Part shown: positions 32,503 to 41,984 of the stretch, piece after piece
Numbering within the stretch: position 1 is the stretch's first letter
Layout: every line of letters starts with the position of its first letter
Assembly: GCF_043497005.1 (NCBI RefSeq)
Contig: NZ_JBIEKE010000001.1
Span: 992,001 to 1,056,000, forward strand
DNA: 64,000 bases
Direction: 5' to 3'
From: Halobacillus_A sp043497005
GTDB taxonomy: Bacteria > Bacillota > Bacilli > Bacillales > Halobacillaceae
Position numbers and translations under genes: made by a program
The notes under the pieces: model-generated
Told to the model about the DNA's origin: nothing
Database searches by the model: none
What the model saw: only the letters and a program-made list of their open reading frames with translations

Positions 32503-34446
32503 GTGAAACTACAACAGTTAACGTCAACGAATTTAATTCGTACAGATCAAGCTTTCTCTACAAAAGAGGAAGCGATTCGATATTTAGTTGATCAATTAGA
32601 TAAAGAAGGCCTGCTTCATTCAGCTGAGGACTTTTATGATGCAGTGATGGAACGAGAAGCGCTGTCGGCTACGGGGATGGAAGGGGGGTTAGCCATCCCC
32701 CACGGCAAATCTACATCGGTTAAACAGGCTGCATTTGCGGCAGCTACGTTAAAGACGCCGATTAAAGACTGGGAAAGCGTCGATGAGAATAACGAGGTGG
32801 AGCTTGTCATGCTGCTCGCTATTCCAGAAGATGAAGCGGGATCAACCCATTTAAATCTGCTGGCTGAGTTAATGACACGAATGGCTGACCCGTCCTATAA
32901 AGAAAAATTGATGGCAGCTAAGACGAGTGAGGCATTTTATGAAGCGCTTGATCAGGAGGAAACAGCAGAAGCTGCGGAGTCAACATCAGATAAATTGCTC
33001 TTAGCTGTAACAGCCTGTCCAGCCGGGATAGCGCACACGTACATGGCAGCTGAGGCCTTAGTAAGAGCCGGTAAGGAACTAAATGCTGAGGTGAAGGTTG
33101 AGAAGCAAGGGTCGAACGGCATTGAAGACCGGCATTCTAAAAAAGACATTCGTCGTGCGGATGCAGTAATATTTGCAGCTGACGTTGCCGTGAAGGACCA
33201 GGAACGTTTTGCAGAACTTCCCAGGGTAACGACTTCAGTGGCAGCGCCTTTAAAAAATGCAAAGGGAATTATTGAGGACGCGATTAAGAAATCAAGAGAC
33301 CCATCTTTACGGGAAGAAGCAGATGATGAATTCGAAGAAGAGGAGCCGGAAGGAAAATCATTCAAAGCTGAAATTAAAGACTCTATTATGACTGGGATCT
33401 CATATATTATCCCTGTTATTGTAGCTGGCGGGATGACATTGGCTTTCGCTGTGCTAGTCTCTCAAGCCTTTGGACTGCAGGAGGTTTATGATCAGGAAGG
33501 TTCTTGGCTTTGGTTGTTCCGTCAGTTAGGCGGCGAAATGCTTGGAACGTTAATGATTCCGATTTTATCCGCGTACATGGCGTACTCAATTGGTGATAAG
33601 CCGGCACTTGGACCAGGTTTTGCAGCCGGGATTGCCGCAAACCTGATTGAGAGTGGCTTTTTAGGCGGGATGCTTGGTGGTTTTCTTGCCGGATATATTA
33701 TTAAGTTTTTGAAAAAGCATGTGCAAACATCAGGCACATTCGCAGGTTTTGTCAGCTTCTGGTTATATCCTGTAGCCGGGACATTATCTGTCGGAGCGAT
33801 CATGCTGTTTGTGATTGGTGAGCCTTTAGCCTTTTTAAATAATGGGCTCATTAGCTGGCTGGAAGGTTTGTCAGGCGGAAATGCGATTTTACTTGGGGCG
33901 GTTATTGGCGCAATGGTCTCCTTTGATCTTGGCGGACCAGTGAATAAGGCAGCCTACACATTCTGTATTGGGGCTATGGCGAGTGGCAACATCATGCCTT
34001 ATGCTGCTTTTGCTTCGGTGAAAATGGTATCTGCATTTGCCGTGACAGGAGCAACGATTATTGCAAGGAATCTATATACCAAACCTGAACAAGAGGTTGG
34101 AAAACAAACATGGCTTCTTGGTTTAGCGGGGATTACAGAAGGGGCGATTCCGTTCATGATTAACGATCCGCTCCGTGTTATTCCGTCACTAATTGCCGGG
34201 TCAGCCGTGACCGGCGGAATCGTCGCTTTCTTCGGAATTGGATTGAATGTGCCGGGCGCCGGGATTTTCTCTTTAGCTTTACTAGAAGGCCAGCCATTAG
34301 TATTAGGAGCCAGCGTCTGGTTAGGTTCTGCCTTAATCGGAGCCTTCATTTCTATGATTCTGCTCATTCTTTCTAGAAAACATAAATTAAAAAAGCAATC
34401 AACGAACTTAACAACAGAAGAAGATAAACAATGGAAGTCAGCCTAA
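32503..34446 (+). CDS. mngA: PTS EIIABC, mannosylglycerate type (fructose family)
   Basis: A 647-residue fructose-family PTS protein: EIIA (about 1-145, phospho-His67 in GGLAIPHGKS), EIIB (about 162-260, Cys172 in LLAVTACPAGIAHTYMAAEA) and EIIC (about 290-630, many TM helices). Fructose-family EIIABC proteins take fructose, mannose or 2-O-alpha-mannosyl-D-glycerate. The next gene is a clear MngB, so mannosylglycerate is the most likely substrate, imported as the 6-phosphate. GTG start with AAGGGAGGAAAACG. 20 bp before mngB. Confidence 0.85.
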   Translation: MKLQQLTSTNLIRTDQAFSTKEEAIRYLVDQLDKEGLLHSAEDFYDAVMEREALSATGMEGGLAIPHGKSTSVKQAAFAAATLKTPIKDWESVDENNEVELVMLLAIPEDEAGSTHLNLLAELMTRMADPSYKEKLMAAKTSEAFYEALDQEETAEAAESTSDKLLLAVTACPAGIAHTYMAAEALVRAGKELNAEVKVEKQGSNGIEDRHSKKDIRRADAVIFAADVAVKDQERFAELPRVTTSVAAPLKNAKGIIEDAIKKSRDPSLREEADDEFEEEEPEGKSFKAEIKDSIMTGISYIIPVIVAGGMTLAFAVLVSQAFGLQEVYDQEGSWLWLFRQLGGEMLGTLMIPILSAYMAYSIGDKPALGPGFAAGIAANLIESGFLGGMLGGFLAGYIIKFLKKHVQTSGTFAGFVSFWLYPVAGTLSVGAIMLFVIGEPLAFLNNGLISWLEGLSGGNAILLGAVIGAMVSFDLGGPVNKAAYTFCIGAMASGNIMPYAAFASVKMVSAFAVTGATIIARNLYTKPEQEVGKQTWLLGLAGITEGAIPFMINDPLRVIPSLIAGSAVTGGIVAFFGIGLNVPGAGIFSLALLEGQPLVLGASVWLGSALIGAFISMILLILSRKHKLKKQSTNLTTEEDKQWKSA

Positions 34447-34465
34447 GTAAAGGAAGGGATAAGTA

Positions 34466-37078
34466 ATGAAGCAAGTCCACGTTGTACCACACATGCACTG
34501 GGATCGAGAATGGTATTTTTCAACTGAAGAATCAAGAATACTCCTCGTTAATAATATGGAAGAAATTATGGATCGTCTCGAAACAGATCCGGAGTATCCT
34601 TACTACGTTTTAGATGGACAAACGTCGATCTTAGAAGACTATTTTGCCGTGAAACCGGATGCGAAGGAGCGGGTGAAGAAACTCGTGCAAGCCGGAAAAC
34701 TGATCATCGGCCCATGGTATACGCAAACGGATGAAATGGTGGTCGGCAGTGAATCCATTGTCCGCAATCTTCTCTATGGGATAAAGGACAGCAAGGCGTT
34801 CGGACAGCCAATGATGATCGGTTACCTGCCCGATTCCTTTGGGCAATCGGCGCAGATCCCGCACATTTTAAACGGGTTTGATATTAAGTATACGATTTTC
34901 TGGCGCGGAACGAGTGAACGGCACGGCACTGATAAAACTGAATTTTATTGGGAAACAGCCGACGGATCCCGCGTGCTCGTCCAGCTACTTCCTTTAGGTT
35001 ATGCAATTGGCAAATATCTGCCGCAGGAAGAAGAAGCATTGAAACAGCGTATGGAAAAGTATTTCCCAGTGTTAGACCGGGGAACGACAACGGACCATCT
35101 CGTGCTTCCTAACGGTCATGATCAAATGCCGATTCAAAAGGACATTTTTGAAGTGATAGGTAAGCTGAGGCAGCTTTATCCTGATCGTGAGTTTTTCTTA
35201 AGTAAATATGAAAATATCTTTGCTGAAATCGAAAAGCAGAACGATTTGACCACACTCAAAGGCGAATTCCTGGATGGGAAATACATGCGCGTTCATCGCA
35301 GCATTTACTCGACTCGTATGGATATTAAATCCGCCAATACACGTGTCGAAAATAAGATTACTAATGTGCTGGAGCCGCTCGCTTCTATGGCGTATGACCT
35401 CGGATTTGAGTATCACCATGGGCTGATTGAACTGATTTGGAAAGAAATTATGAAAAACCATGCCCATGACAGCATAGGCTGCTGCTGTTCTGACAAAGTA
35501 CATCGTGAAATTGCCGGTCGACTCTTTTTAGCTGAAGAGAAGACCGATCAGTTGATTGAATTTTATAAACGTCAGATTGTCGATGCGATGGAGACGGACG
35601 AGACAGCCGACCGTCTAACGTTGTTTAACTTCCTGCCTTATAAACGCGAAGAAGTGGTTATGACTGAGGTCATTACAAAGTACAAAGGGTTTTCCTTAGT
35701 TGATGAAAACGGAAAAGCGGTAGATTACGAGATTCTTCATCGTGAAGAGATCGATCCCGGCTTAATCGACCGGCAGATTGTTCATTACGGAAACTATGAT
35801 CCTTTTATTAAATATAAGGTTCAATTGAAGAAAACTTTGCCGCCAATGGGGTATACGACCTTTTTTGTGAAGGAAGAAGAAAAAAAGAGAATGGAAGATA
35901 AACGCAGTGATCAAGTAGATACGGATTACTATCGGGTGACTGTGAATGATAATGGCACGCTGAAGATTTACGATAAGCAGTTAGGAAAGTCGTTTGATCA
36001 AGTGCTTCTTTTGGAAAACGGGGGAGACGACGGTGATGAATATGATTTCTCTCCACTTGAAGGTGAAGCATTAATTTTCAGCAACAATGTAGAAGCTAAT
36101 GTTTCTATTGAACAAAATCAATATGCTGGGAAAATTGAGGTCTGCTGTTCTATGCCCGTACCGGCTAATCTAGAGGAACGAAAGGCTGGCAGGATAAACA
36201 GCGAGGTCAATGTGCACTTTACGATTCGTATTTCCAATCATAAACCGTTGATAGAAGTAACATGCGAACTCGACAACAAAGCAAAGGATCATCGCCTGCG
36301 TGCTTATATCCCGACTGGATTAAGTTCAAGCTTTTCCATTGCTGATAATCAATTTGGTCACATTCAAAGAGGTGTAATTGATTCAGCGATGGGTGTGTGG
36401 CAGGAAGAGAAATGGAGCGAGCGCCCTGATGCAATTTATCCACTGTTAAGCTATGTGGGAGTATCTAACGATAACTACGGCGTAAGCGTTCTGTCCAATA
36501 GTACGAGAGAATACGAGATTGTAGGTGATTCCTATGATACGATCGCCCTTACGTTATTTAGAAGTGTCGGCCATTTAGGGAAAGCCGATATGCTGCGCCG
36601 GCCGGGCCGTCCGTCAGGCATCAAGCTGCCGACACCTGACTCTCAAATGCTAGGAAAGCTTACGCTGGAGTTTGCTTTGTTTCCTCATCAAGGGAGTACA
36701 CTCGACGTAAATACAGCAAAGGCCGCTAAGGACTATCTAACGCCGGTAGAGACGTATAACAAGATTCCTCATAATGCGATGAAGCTTAATCCAACAAGTG
36801 TGAAGACACCCGTAAGTTATCAGCTGTTGGAAGAGATGGAGTCTGAAGCTGTGTTAAGCACATTGAAGAAAGCTGAGGAAGAGGAGTCCCTTATTCTGCG
36901 AGTGTTTAACGGAAAAGATGAAGAGGTTGAGGCTTGTTACAGAATAGATAATGGGGCACGGGAGGTCTGGCAGGCGAATTTAAATGAGGATAAGCAGGAA
37001 GAGTGGAAGGAAGATAGAGGCTTCATTAAGTTTCCGATAAAAGTTAATCAATCACAAAGCTTTCTAATTAAAAAATAG
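34466..37078 (+). CDS. mngB: GH38 alpha-mannosidase, mannosylglycerate hydrolase
   Basis: An 870-residue glycoside hydrolase family 38 enzyme, close in length and sequence to E. coli MngB. Near the N-terminus HMHWDREWYFSTEESRILLV holds the zinc ligands (His11, Asp13) and GYLPDSFGQSAQIPHI holds the probable nucleophile Asp123; MKNHAHDSIGCCCSDKVHRE is the other active-site block and RRPGRPSGIKLPTPDSQ lies in the C-terminal domain. It splits 2-(6-phospho-alpha-mannosyl)-D-glycerate into mannose-6-P and glycerate. Mannosylglycerate is a compatible solute, so the pair lets the cell feed on a solute from other organisms. AAGGAAGGG before ATG. Confidence 0.93.
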   Translation: MKQVHVVPHMHWDREWYFSTEESRILLVNNMEEIMDRLETDPEYPYYVLDGQTSILEDYFAVKPDAKERVKKLVQAGKLIIGPWYTQTDEMVVGSESIVRNLLYGIKDSKAFGQPMMIGYLPDSFGQSAQIPHILNGFDIKYTIFWRGTSERHGTDKTEFYWETADGSRVLVQLLPLGYAIGKYLPQEEEALKQRMEKYFPVLDRGTTTDHLVLPNGHDQMPIQKDIFEVIGKLRQLYPDREFFLSKYENIFAEIEKQNDLTTLKGEFLDGKYMRVHRSIYSTRMDIKSANTRVENKITNVLEPLASMAYDLGFEYHHGLIELIWKEIMKNHAHDSIGCCCSDKVHREIAGRLFLAEEKTDQLIEFYKRQIVDAMETDETADRLTLFNFLPYKREEVVMTEVITKYKGFSLVDENGKAVDYEILHREEIDPGLIDRQIVHYGNYDPFIKYKVQLKKTLPPMGYTTFFVKEEEKKRMEDKRSDQVDTDYYRVTVNDNGTLKIYDKQLGKSFDQVLLLENGGDDGDEYDFSPLEGEALIFSNNVEANVSIEQNQYAGKIEVCCSMPVPANLEERKAGRINSEVNVHFTIRISNHKPLIEVTCELDNKAKDHRLRAYIPTGLSSSFSIADNQFGHIQRGVIDSAMGVWQEEKWSERPDAIYPLLSYVGVSNDNYGVSVLSNSTREYEIVGDSYDTIALTLFRSVGHLGKADMLRRPGRPSGIKLPTPDSQMLGKLTLEFALFPHQGSTLDVNTAKAAKDYLTPVETYNKIPHNAMKLNPTSVKTPVSYQLLEEMESEAVLSTLKKAEEEESLILRVFNGKDEEVEACYRIDNGAREVWQANLNEDKQEEWKEDRGFIKFPIKVNQSQSFLIKK

Positions 37079-37184
37079 AGAATCATTCGTTTTTTGGTTG
37101 TTGCAAAGGCTGCGTTAATGTTCCATGCGTGGAAAGAAAAAACAACGTAAAGTCATTGATGACGGCAATAACCAAAATATGAAA

Positions 37185-37235
37185 GGATGGTCCTTACTCT
37201 TGCTCAATATGGCAAGGGAAAGGACCATCTTTTTT
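37185..37235 (+). terminator. Terminator of mngAB
   Basis: GATGGTCCTT and AAGGACCATC form a perfect 10-bp stem followed by six T. Confidence 0.85.
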
Positions 37236-37493
37236 AATTATAAGGAATCTGCAAGGAGCGAGATCCCTTCGGAAATGGGAATAAGGGGTGACCTATGCTA
37301 TCGCATAATAGAAACTTTCCCCTTCATAAAAAGTGTAGAGAATACCAAGGCTTCTCCAAAAGCTGGGCGTAAACTCAAAAGAGTTTTCGCTTTTTTTAAT
37401 GGGTAAATTGTCTGTATTTTACTTATTATAGAAGGAAATGGAATACTTTCAAAGAAATTGTTTAAATAACTAAATTTTCTTGGAGGTATGCGT
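37236..37493 (+). terminator. Gap with a second terminator
   Basis: No gene is credible in this gap; a frame over 37125-37406 runs through both hairpins and is rejected. At 37367-37397, GCGTAAACTC and GAGTTTTCGC pair around AAAA and are followed by TTTTTTT, a good plus-strand terminator of unknown transcript. The last 90 bp are AT-rich and likely hold the promoter of the carboxypeptidase gene. Confidence 0.6.
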
Positions 37494-38540
37494 ATGAAAA
37501 ATAAGAAGTTGAAAACAGGCGTCACAGCAATGCTTACCATGTCCTTATTGGCAGCACCGTCTGTCAGCCCAGTTGGGGCTGACAGCAGCGGACCAGAAGT
37601 GAATGAAAACCAGCAGGTAAAGATTGAAAGCTTAACGAGTAACGAAGAGTTGACAAGTTTTTTACAAAAAGTGGACAAGAAATCGGACAGCATCAGCGTT
37701 GAGGTTATAGGACAGTCGATTAAAGGGAGGGATCTTAACCTTGTAAGGGCAGGAACTAATCCAGCCAACCCGACGATCCTCATGGTCACTCAGCAGCACG
37801 GCAATGAAGCTCTCGTGACGGAGTCAGCCATTCAAGTGATCAAGAAGCTTTCAACTGATAGTAAACAAGTTAAAGATTGGCTTAATAACGTCAACGTTCT
37901 ATTTGTACCACGACTTAACCCGGACGGAGCTGCAGGTGATGTCAATTGGGATACATCGCATCTTCAATTTGGCGGCATGCAGACGAGAAATAATGCAGCG
38001 GGGATTAATTTAAACCGTACTCATAATTCATTATCTCAGCCAGAAACCCGTGCATTACACGAAAACGTATTAAGGAAGTATGACTTTGATTACGCGATTG
38101 ATTTTCATCATCAGATTGCCAATCGCGTGACGGAAGACGGAGAGCTTGTATCTGGAGCATTGCTCTATCCAACGAGTACCATTACGGATGAGGTGCTTGA
38201 GAAGTCACGAAAGCTCGGCGCCATCATCTACAATGAAATGGAATCAAAAGGCTACGGCACATTTGCCCGTTATGCAGAAGGCGATAGTTTAACATCGAAT
38301 GCGCGAAACCATTTTGCGACGCACTATGATATTCCGACGATTCTTTTTGAAAACCGAGGGATGACAGATTCACCTAATACAACGTCAATTCTTGGTCAAA
38401 AGAGCAGCGGCTACTTAATCAAGCAAGGAACGGACGCGATGCTTTCTTCTATTGAAGCCATCGCAGTCGGTTCTATTGAGACAGCAGATGAAAGTGTCTG
38501 GGATACGATGCCTGATCAATATACGGCTGAAGAAGAATAG
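37494..38540 (+). CDS. Secreted M14-family zinc carboxypeptidase
   Basis: A 348-residue protein with a Sec signal peptide (KNKKLKTGVTAMLTMSLLAA then SPVGAD) and a peptidase M14 domain: zinc ligands His and Glu in QQHGNEALVTE, VPRLNPDGAAGD, NLNRTHN (substrate Arg), third ligand in AIDFHHQIAN and the catalytic-base region FENRGMTDS. It would cut C-terminal or gamma-linked residues from peptides outside the cell. ATG 37494 is used because GGAGGT abuts the earlier ATG at 37488 without spacing. Monocistronic, ended by a strong bidirectional hairpin. Confidence 0.85.
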   Translation: MKNKKLKTGVTAMLTMSLLAAPSVSPVGADSSGPEVNENQQVKIESLTSNEELTSFLQKVDKKSDSISVEVIGQSIKGRDLNLVRAGTNPANPTILMVTQQHGNEALVTESAIQVIKKLSTDSKQVKDWLNNVNVLFVPRLNPDGAAGDVNWDTSHLQFGGMQTRNNAAGINLNRTHNSLSQPETRALHENVLRKYDFDYAIDFHHQIANRVTEDGELVSGALLYPTSTITDEVLEKSRKLGAIIYNEMESKGYGTFARYAEGDSLTSNARNHFATHYDIPTILFENRGMTDSPNTTSILGQKSSGYLIKQGTDAMLSSIEAIAVGSIETADESVWDTMPDQYTAEEE

Positions 38541-38547
38541 AGAAAAA

Positions 38548-38585
38548 CAACCCCCCGCTTCGAACGTAACGAAGCGGGGGTTGTT
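38548..38585. terminator. Bidirectional terminator
   Basis: CAACCCCCCGCTTCG and CGAAGCGGGGGTTG pair over about 14 bp. The minus strand has GTTTTTCT downstream, so it serves the HAD gene well; on the plus strand the T tract is weaker. Confidence 0.8.
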
Positions 38586-38601
38586 GTATGGAAAAAGGAT
38601 G

Positions 38602-39450
38602 TTATTTTAATTTTTCTGATAGAAAAGAATAAAGGCCGTTTTCTTCGTAAGTGTACTTCGTCACTTCATCAACCGTACGCTTTACGATGTCTTCTGCATT
38701 CTGCATCGCAACGGACCAGCCGGCTAATTCAAGCATGGGAAGGTCATTTTCCCCGTCACCAATTGCCATTAAGTCTTCAGGCGATAGGTGAAATTCCTCT
38801 AACAATTTCGTGATGCCGCTGGCTTTAGTGACTTTGCCCTCCATAATTTCTGCATTATGCAGAGAGGAAGAGGATATGGTAAAAGTAAAGCGTGCCTTTA
38901 AAGTGGATAAGGTCTCTTTCCATTCGTTTATTTTACCTGGATCCATACTAAAGAAATAGACTTTGATATTTCCTTCATACGATAAATTCTCGACCCACAC
39001 GATATCCTGGCTGAGCGCTTGTTTTCTTGAAAAATATTCATTATCTAATAACGTATCGGGCCGCCGAGATTCGACTACACTTTCAAGTAAGTGCTTATCC
39101 TCTCTGAGTGCCACCCGCCTTCCTTTATGGGGGTGAACCTCATAATATAACCCGGCTTCTTTAGCTTGATGTATGACGCTGCGCACTAAAGATGGATTGA
39201 TTGTATGCTCAAACAAGGTTTGTCTATCTATGTAACCTCCCATTCCATTGGCTGTGACAATGCCATCAGGCGTGAACCCTGTAGGAAGAACTTCATCGAT
39301 TTCGAGCTTCGTTCGACCGGTTGCCAGAAATACACGTATGTCCTGCTCCTGCTGGATATTTACAAGAAAAGAGAGAAGTTCTTTAGTCACTTTATTTTCG
39401 GCATTTAACAGCGTACCGTCCATATCCAGTGCTATGGCTTTAGGTATCAT
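38602..39450 (-). CDS. HAD-superfamily Cof-type phosphatase
   Basis: A 282-residue HAD IIB (Cof/YwpJ type) phosphatase: motif I ALDMDGTLLN (nucleophile Asp at residues 9-11 region), motif II VFLATGRTK, motif III lysine GKVTKASG, motif IV MAIGDGENDLPML. These enzymes hydrolyse sugar phosphates or FMN-type substrates with broad range. GGAGG precedes ATG. Divergent from the ascorbate-type PTS operon; a shared regulatory region lies between them. Confidence 0.9.
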   Translation of the reverse strand: MIPKAIALDMDGTLLNAENKVTKELLSFLVNIQQEQDIRVFLATGRTKLEIDEVLPTGFTPDGIVTANGMGGYIDRQTLFEHTINPSLVRSVIHQAKEAGLYYEVHPHKGRRVALREDKHLLESVVESRRPDTLLDNEYFSRKQALSQDIVWVENLSYEGNIKVYFFSMDPGKINEWKETLSTLKARFTFTISSSSLHNAEIMEGKVTKASGITKLLEEFHLSPEDLMAIGDGENDLPMLELAGWSVAMQNAEDIVKRTVDEVTKYTYEENGLYSFLSEKLK

Positions 39451-39540
39451 GTTATTTCCTCCTTCGTGCCTTTGACTAACTAAAGTATAATGTCGCTATA
39501 TCTTTAAAACAATGGACATACAAGCACAATTTATGTATAA

Positions 39541-39592
39541 AACGCTTACAAAGGTTGGGTTTGAATGTTGTTGTGATCGCAATGTAAGCGTT
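39541..39592 (+). promoter_or_regulatory. Inverted cre-like pair upstream of the PTS operon
   Basis: AACGCTTACA (39541-39550) and TGTAAGCGTT (39583-39592) are exact inverted 10-mers spaced 32 bp. Each resembles a cre half with flanking matches, and the same TGTAAGCG core occurs upstream of the hexuronate operon. Candidate CcpA or PRD-regulator sites. Confidence 0.45.
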
Positions 39593-39625
39593 CTACAATT
39601 GAAATAAGAAATGGAGGTTCTTCCT

Positions 39626-41668
39626 TTGCTGGATCAGAAAACCTATCAACTTCTCGAGAGGATTATGACGTACAGCCAAATTACCAAACCAGAGATCATG
39701 ATCGAGCTGGAGCTGACAGAACGACAATTTCATTACCTTTTTGAAAAAGCCAACAGTACATTAAGCAGCTATAAGCTGCCGCCTATTGAAATGAAAAACC
39801 AGATGTTTCTGGTCGATGAGAAATCAAAAGAGCTGCTTGAACCAGAGACTGCTCTGGACTCAAAGGGAAACAACCTCATTATTTCTGAAGAAGACCGTCC
39901 ATTTGTCATATATTTATATACCTTTATTAAAGAGGAGGTCCTTTCAGGTTATCATTTTCAATTGATTCTTGGGGTCAGTAAAAACACAGCTCTAGCGGAT
40001 GTAAAAAAAACAAAAGACTTTTGTAAGACGTGGAATATTCAGTTGGTTTACAGAAGAATGGATGGCTACACATTAGAAGGGCATGAAATGGATAAGCGAA
40101 GACTGGCGCTTTACTGCATCGATTACCTTCTTTCACAGCCGCTGGGAAAAGAAATGATTGTGATGACTTTAAGAGCCTGGGAAAAAGAGCAGGAGATTTT
40201 AGAAACAAAAACGGTGATAGAGGAATATTTGAATCGGGTCACGCTTCACCTTGTCAAAAGTCGTAAAACAGAAATGATCTATCATCTGATCTTTATGAGA
40301 CTACACCGTCAAAGTGAAGACCTCCATTTTACAGCAGCAGAGAAAGAAATGCTGAAGAAAGAGGATTTATTTCAGCACGCCTGTGATCTCGCTAAAGAAT
40401 TATTCCCAGAAGAATACAAGCAGGAAAAGTATTTCACAGCTATTCAACTGTTAACAACGCAGGAGGAAGTACACAGTCAAGGGAACACTGTTTTGAAACA
40501 ATTAGCAGAAGAGATCGTTCATGAATTTGAAAAAAATACGCTTCTGCCGATCAAGCATAAAGACTATCTGATACAAAGCTTGTTTAATCATCTCGTTCCC
40601 ACTTTCTTTCGGATTACATTCGAAATCCCGTTAATTAACCCGATGACGAACCGGATTAAGGCTGAATACAAGGAACTGTTTCAATTTGTGGAAAGCTCGC
40701 TCCGTCCTCTTTCGTTATTGACAGGTAAAACGATAAGCGAAGCGGAAATCGGGTATTTCACTCTCCACTTTGGCGGATATTTAGAAAAATACAGAGAAGT
40801 GAAAACGGAACACATCAGAGCTTTAATTGTTTGCTCCAACGGGGTGAGTTCATCGATTATGCTGAGAGCTCAGTTAAATGAAATGTTTCCGGGTGTTTAT
40901 TTTTCTCGGATTCATACAGCTGATGATATACACAATGTCTCACCTTCGGATTATGATTTAATTTTTTCAACCGTTCAATTAACGTCTATGAAACCTTTGT
41001 TTATTGTGAAGCCTTTATTATCACTTGTCGAAAAAAATCAGCTTATTCAAGCGGTGTCTGCGGAGTTTCCACAGTTAAATGAGCGGAACATTTCTGTAGA
41101 TCAAATTATGACCATTGTTCGAAGAAACGCCGATGTCAAAAATGAGAAAAAACTAATTTCTGAATTAGTAGAACTTATGTATTTTAATAACACAGATACA
41201 AGGTGGGAAAAGCCGATGCTTTCAGAGCTATTAACACAAGATACCATTCAATTTACGAACGAAAACCTCGATTGGAAAACAGCTATTACTCAGGCGGCTC
41301 AGCCGTTGATTGAAACAGACAAAGTAGAACAAAGATATATCGATGCGATGATCCAGAATGTCGAGGATGTCGGCACGTACATTCATATTGGAAAAGGAAT
41401 AGCGATCCCTCACGCCAGACCCGATGCCGGGGTTAAGGAAGTAGGGATGTCCCTGCTTAGAACACAAAAGCCAGTATTGCTGCTGGATCAGCCTGAGCAT
41501 TCAATTGATTTATTTGTCTGCTTGGCAGCGATCGATAACGAAGCTCACTTGAAGGCTTTAGCTCACCTGACGAAACTATTAGGAAATGAATCTACGTTAC
41601 AAGCGATGAAAAGTGCTGAGTCTGCTCAGGAAATTATTACGATTATAAAAGAAGGAGAGGAATCATAA
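39626..41668 (+). CDS. PRD-containing transcriptional activator with EIIA domain
   Basis: A 680-residue regulator of the MtlR/LicR type: N-terminal helix-turn-helix region, two PTS regulation domains (about residues 180-400), an EIIB-like domain (ALIVCSNGVSSSIMLRAQL, with Cys) and a C-terminal EIIA domain with phospho-His596 in GKGIAIPHARPDAG. Such proteins are switched by PTS phosphorylation and activate their own PTS operon. Because no separate EIIA gene is present, the C-terminal EIIA may also serve the transporter. Start TTG 39626, 8 nt after GGAGG; the ATG at 39611 overlaps the ribosome-binding site itself. Confidence 0.85.
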   Translation: MLDQKTYQLLERIMTYSQITKPEIMIELELTERQFHYLFEKANSTLSSYKLPPIEMKNQMFLVDEKSKELLEPETALDSKGNNLIISEEDRPFVIYLYTFIKEEVLSGYHFQLILGVSKNTALADVKKTKDFCKTWNIQLVYRRMDGYTLEGHEMDKRRLALYCIDYLLSQPLGKEMIVMTLRAWEKEQEILETKTVIEEYLNRVTLHLVKSRKTEMIYHLIFMRLHRQSEDLHFTAAEKEMLKKEDLFQHACDLAKELFPEEYKQEKYFTAIQLLTTQEEVHSQGNTVLKQLAEEIVHEFEKNTLLPIKHKDYLIQSLFNHLVPTFFRITFEIPLINPMTNRIKAEYKELFQFVESSLRPLSLLTGKTISEAEIGYFTLHFGGYLEKYREVKTEHIRALIVCSNGVSSSIMLRAQLNEMFPGVYFSRIHTADDIHNVSPSDYDLIFSTVQLTSMKPLFIVKPLLSLVEKNQLIQAVSAEFPQLNERNISVDQIMTIVRRNADVKNEKKLISELVELMYFNNTDTRWEKPMLSELLTQDTIQFTNENLDWKTAITQAAQPLIETDKVEQRYIDAMIQNVEDVGTYIHIGKGIAIPHARPDAGVKEVGMSLLRTQKPVLLLDQPEHSIDLFVCLAAIDNEAHLKALAHLTKLLGNESTLQAMKSAESAQEIITIIKEGEES

Positions 41669-41949
41669 TGAAAATTTTAGCAGTATGCGGATCAGGATTA
41701 GGTACTAGTTTTATGGTGGAGATGAATATTAAGCAGGTATTGGACGAACTGGGAGTTACAGGTGTCGAAGTCTCCCACTCGGACTTAAGCTCAGCCGCGC
41801 CGGGTGATGCAGATGTTTTCATCTTAGCAAAGGATATAGCAGAAGGCGGAGAGCACCTCGGGGAAGTAATTGTACTTGATAATATTATCGATATGGATGA
41901 ATTAAGAGAGAAGATTAAGAAAATGGCAGAAGAAAAAAACCTGACGTAA
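41668..41949 (+). CDS. ulaB: PTS EIIB, ascorbate (UlaB) type
   Basis: A 93-residue EIIB with the phospho-cysteine loop AVCGSGLGTSFMVEMN (Cys7). It passes phosphate to the sugar during transport by the following EIIC. ATG overlaps the stop of the regulator (TAATG), with AAGGAGAGG upstream. The UlaA-like partner places it in the L-ascorbate/galactitol-type family; the true substrate is not known. Confidence 0.88.
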   Translation: MKILAVCGSGLGTSFMVEMNIKQVLDELGVTGVEVSHSDLSSAAPGDADVFILAKDIAEGGEHLGEVIVLDNIIDMDELREKIKKMAEEKNLT

Positions 41950-41984
41950 TGGTTTGATTTGAGGATAAAGGGGGAGAAAAGCAG

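Noticed and set aside
37125..37406. A 93-residue plus-strand frame after mngB
   Set aside because: It runs through two terminators, has no ribosome-binding site and a composition unlike neighbours.
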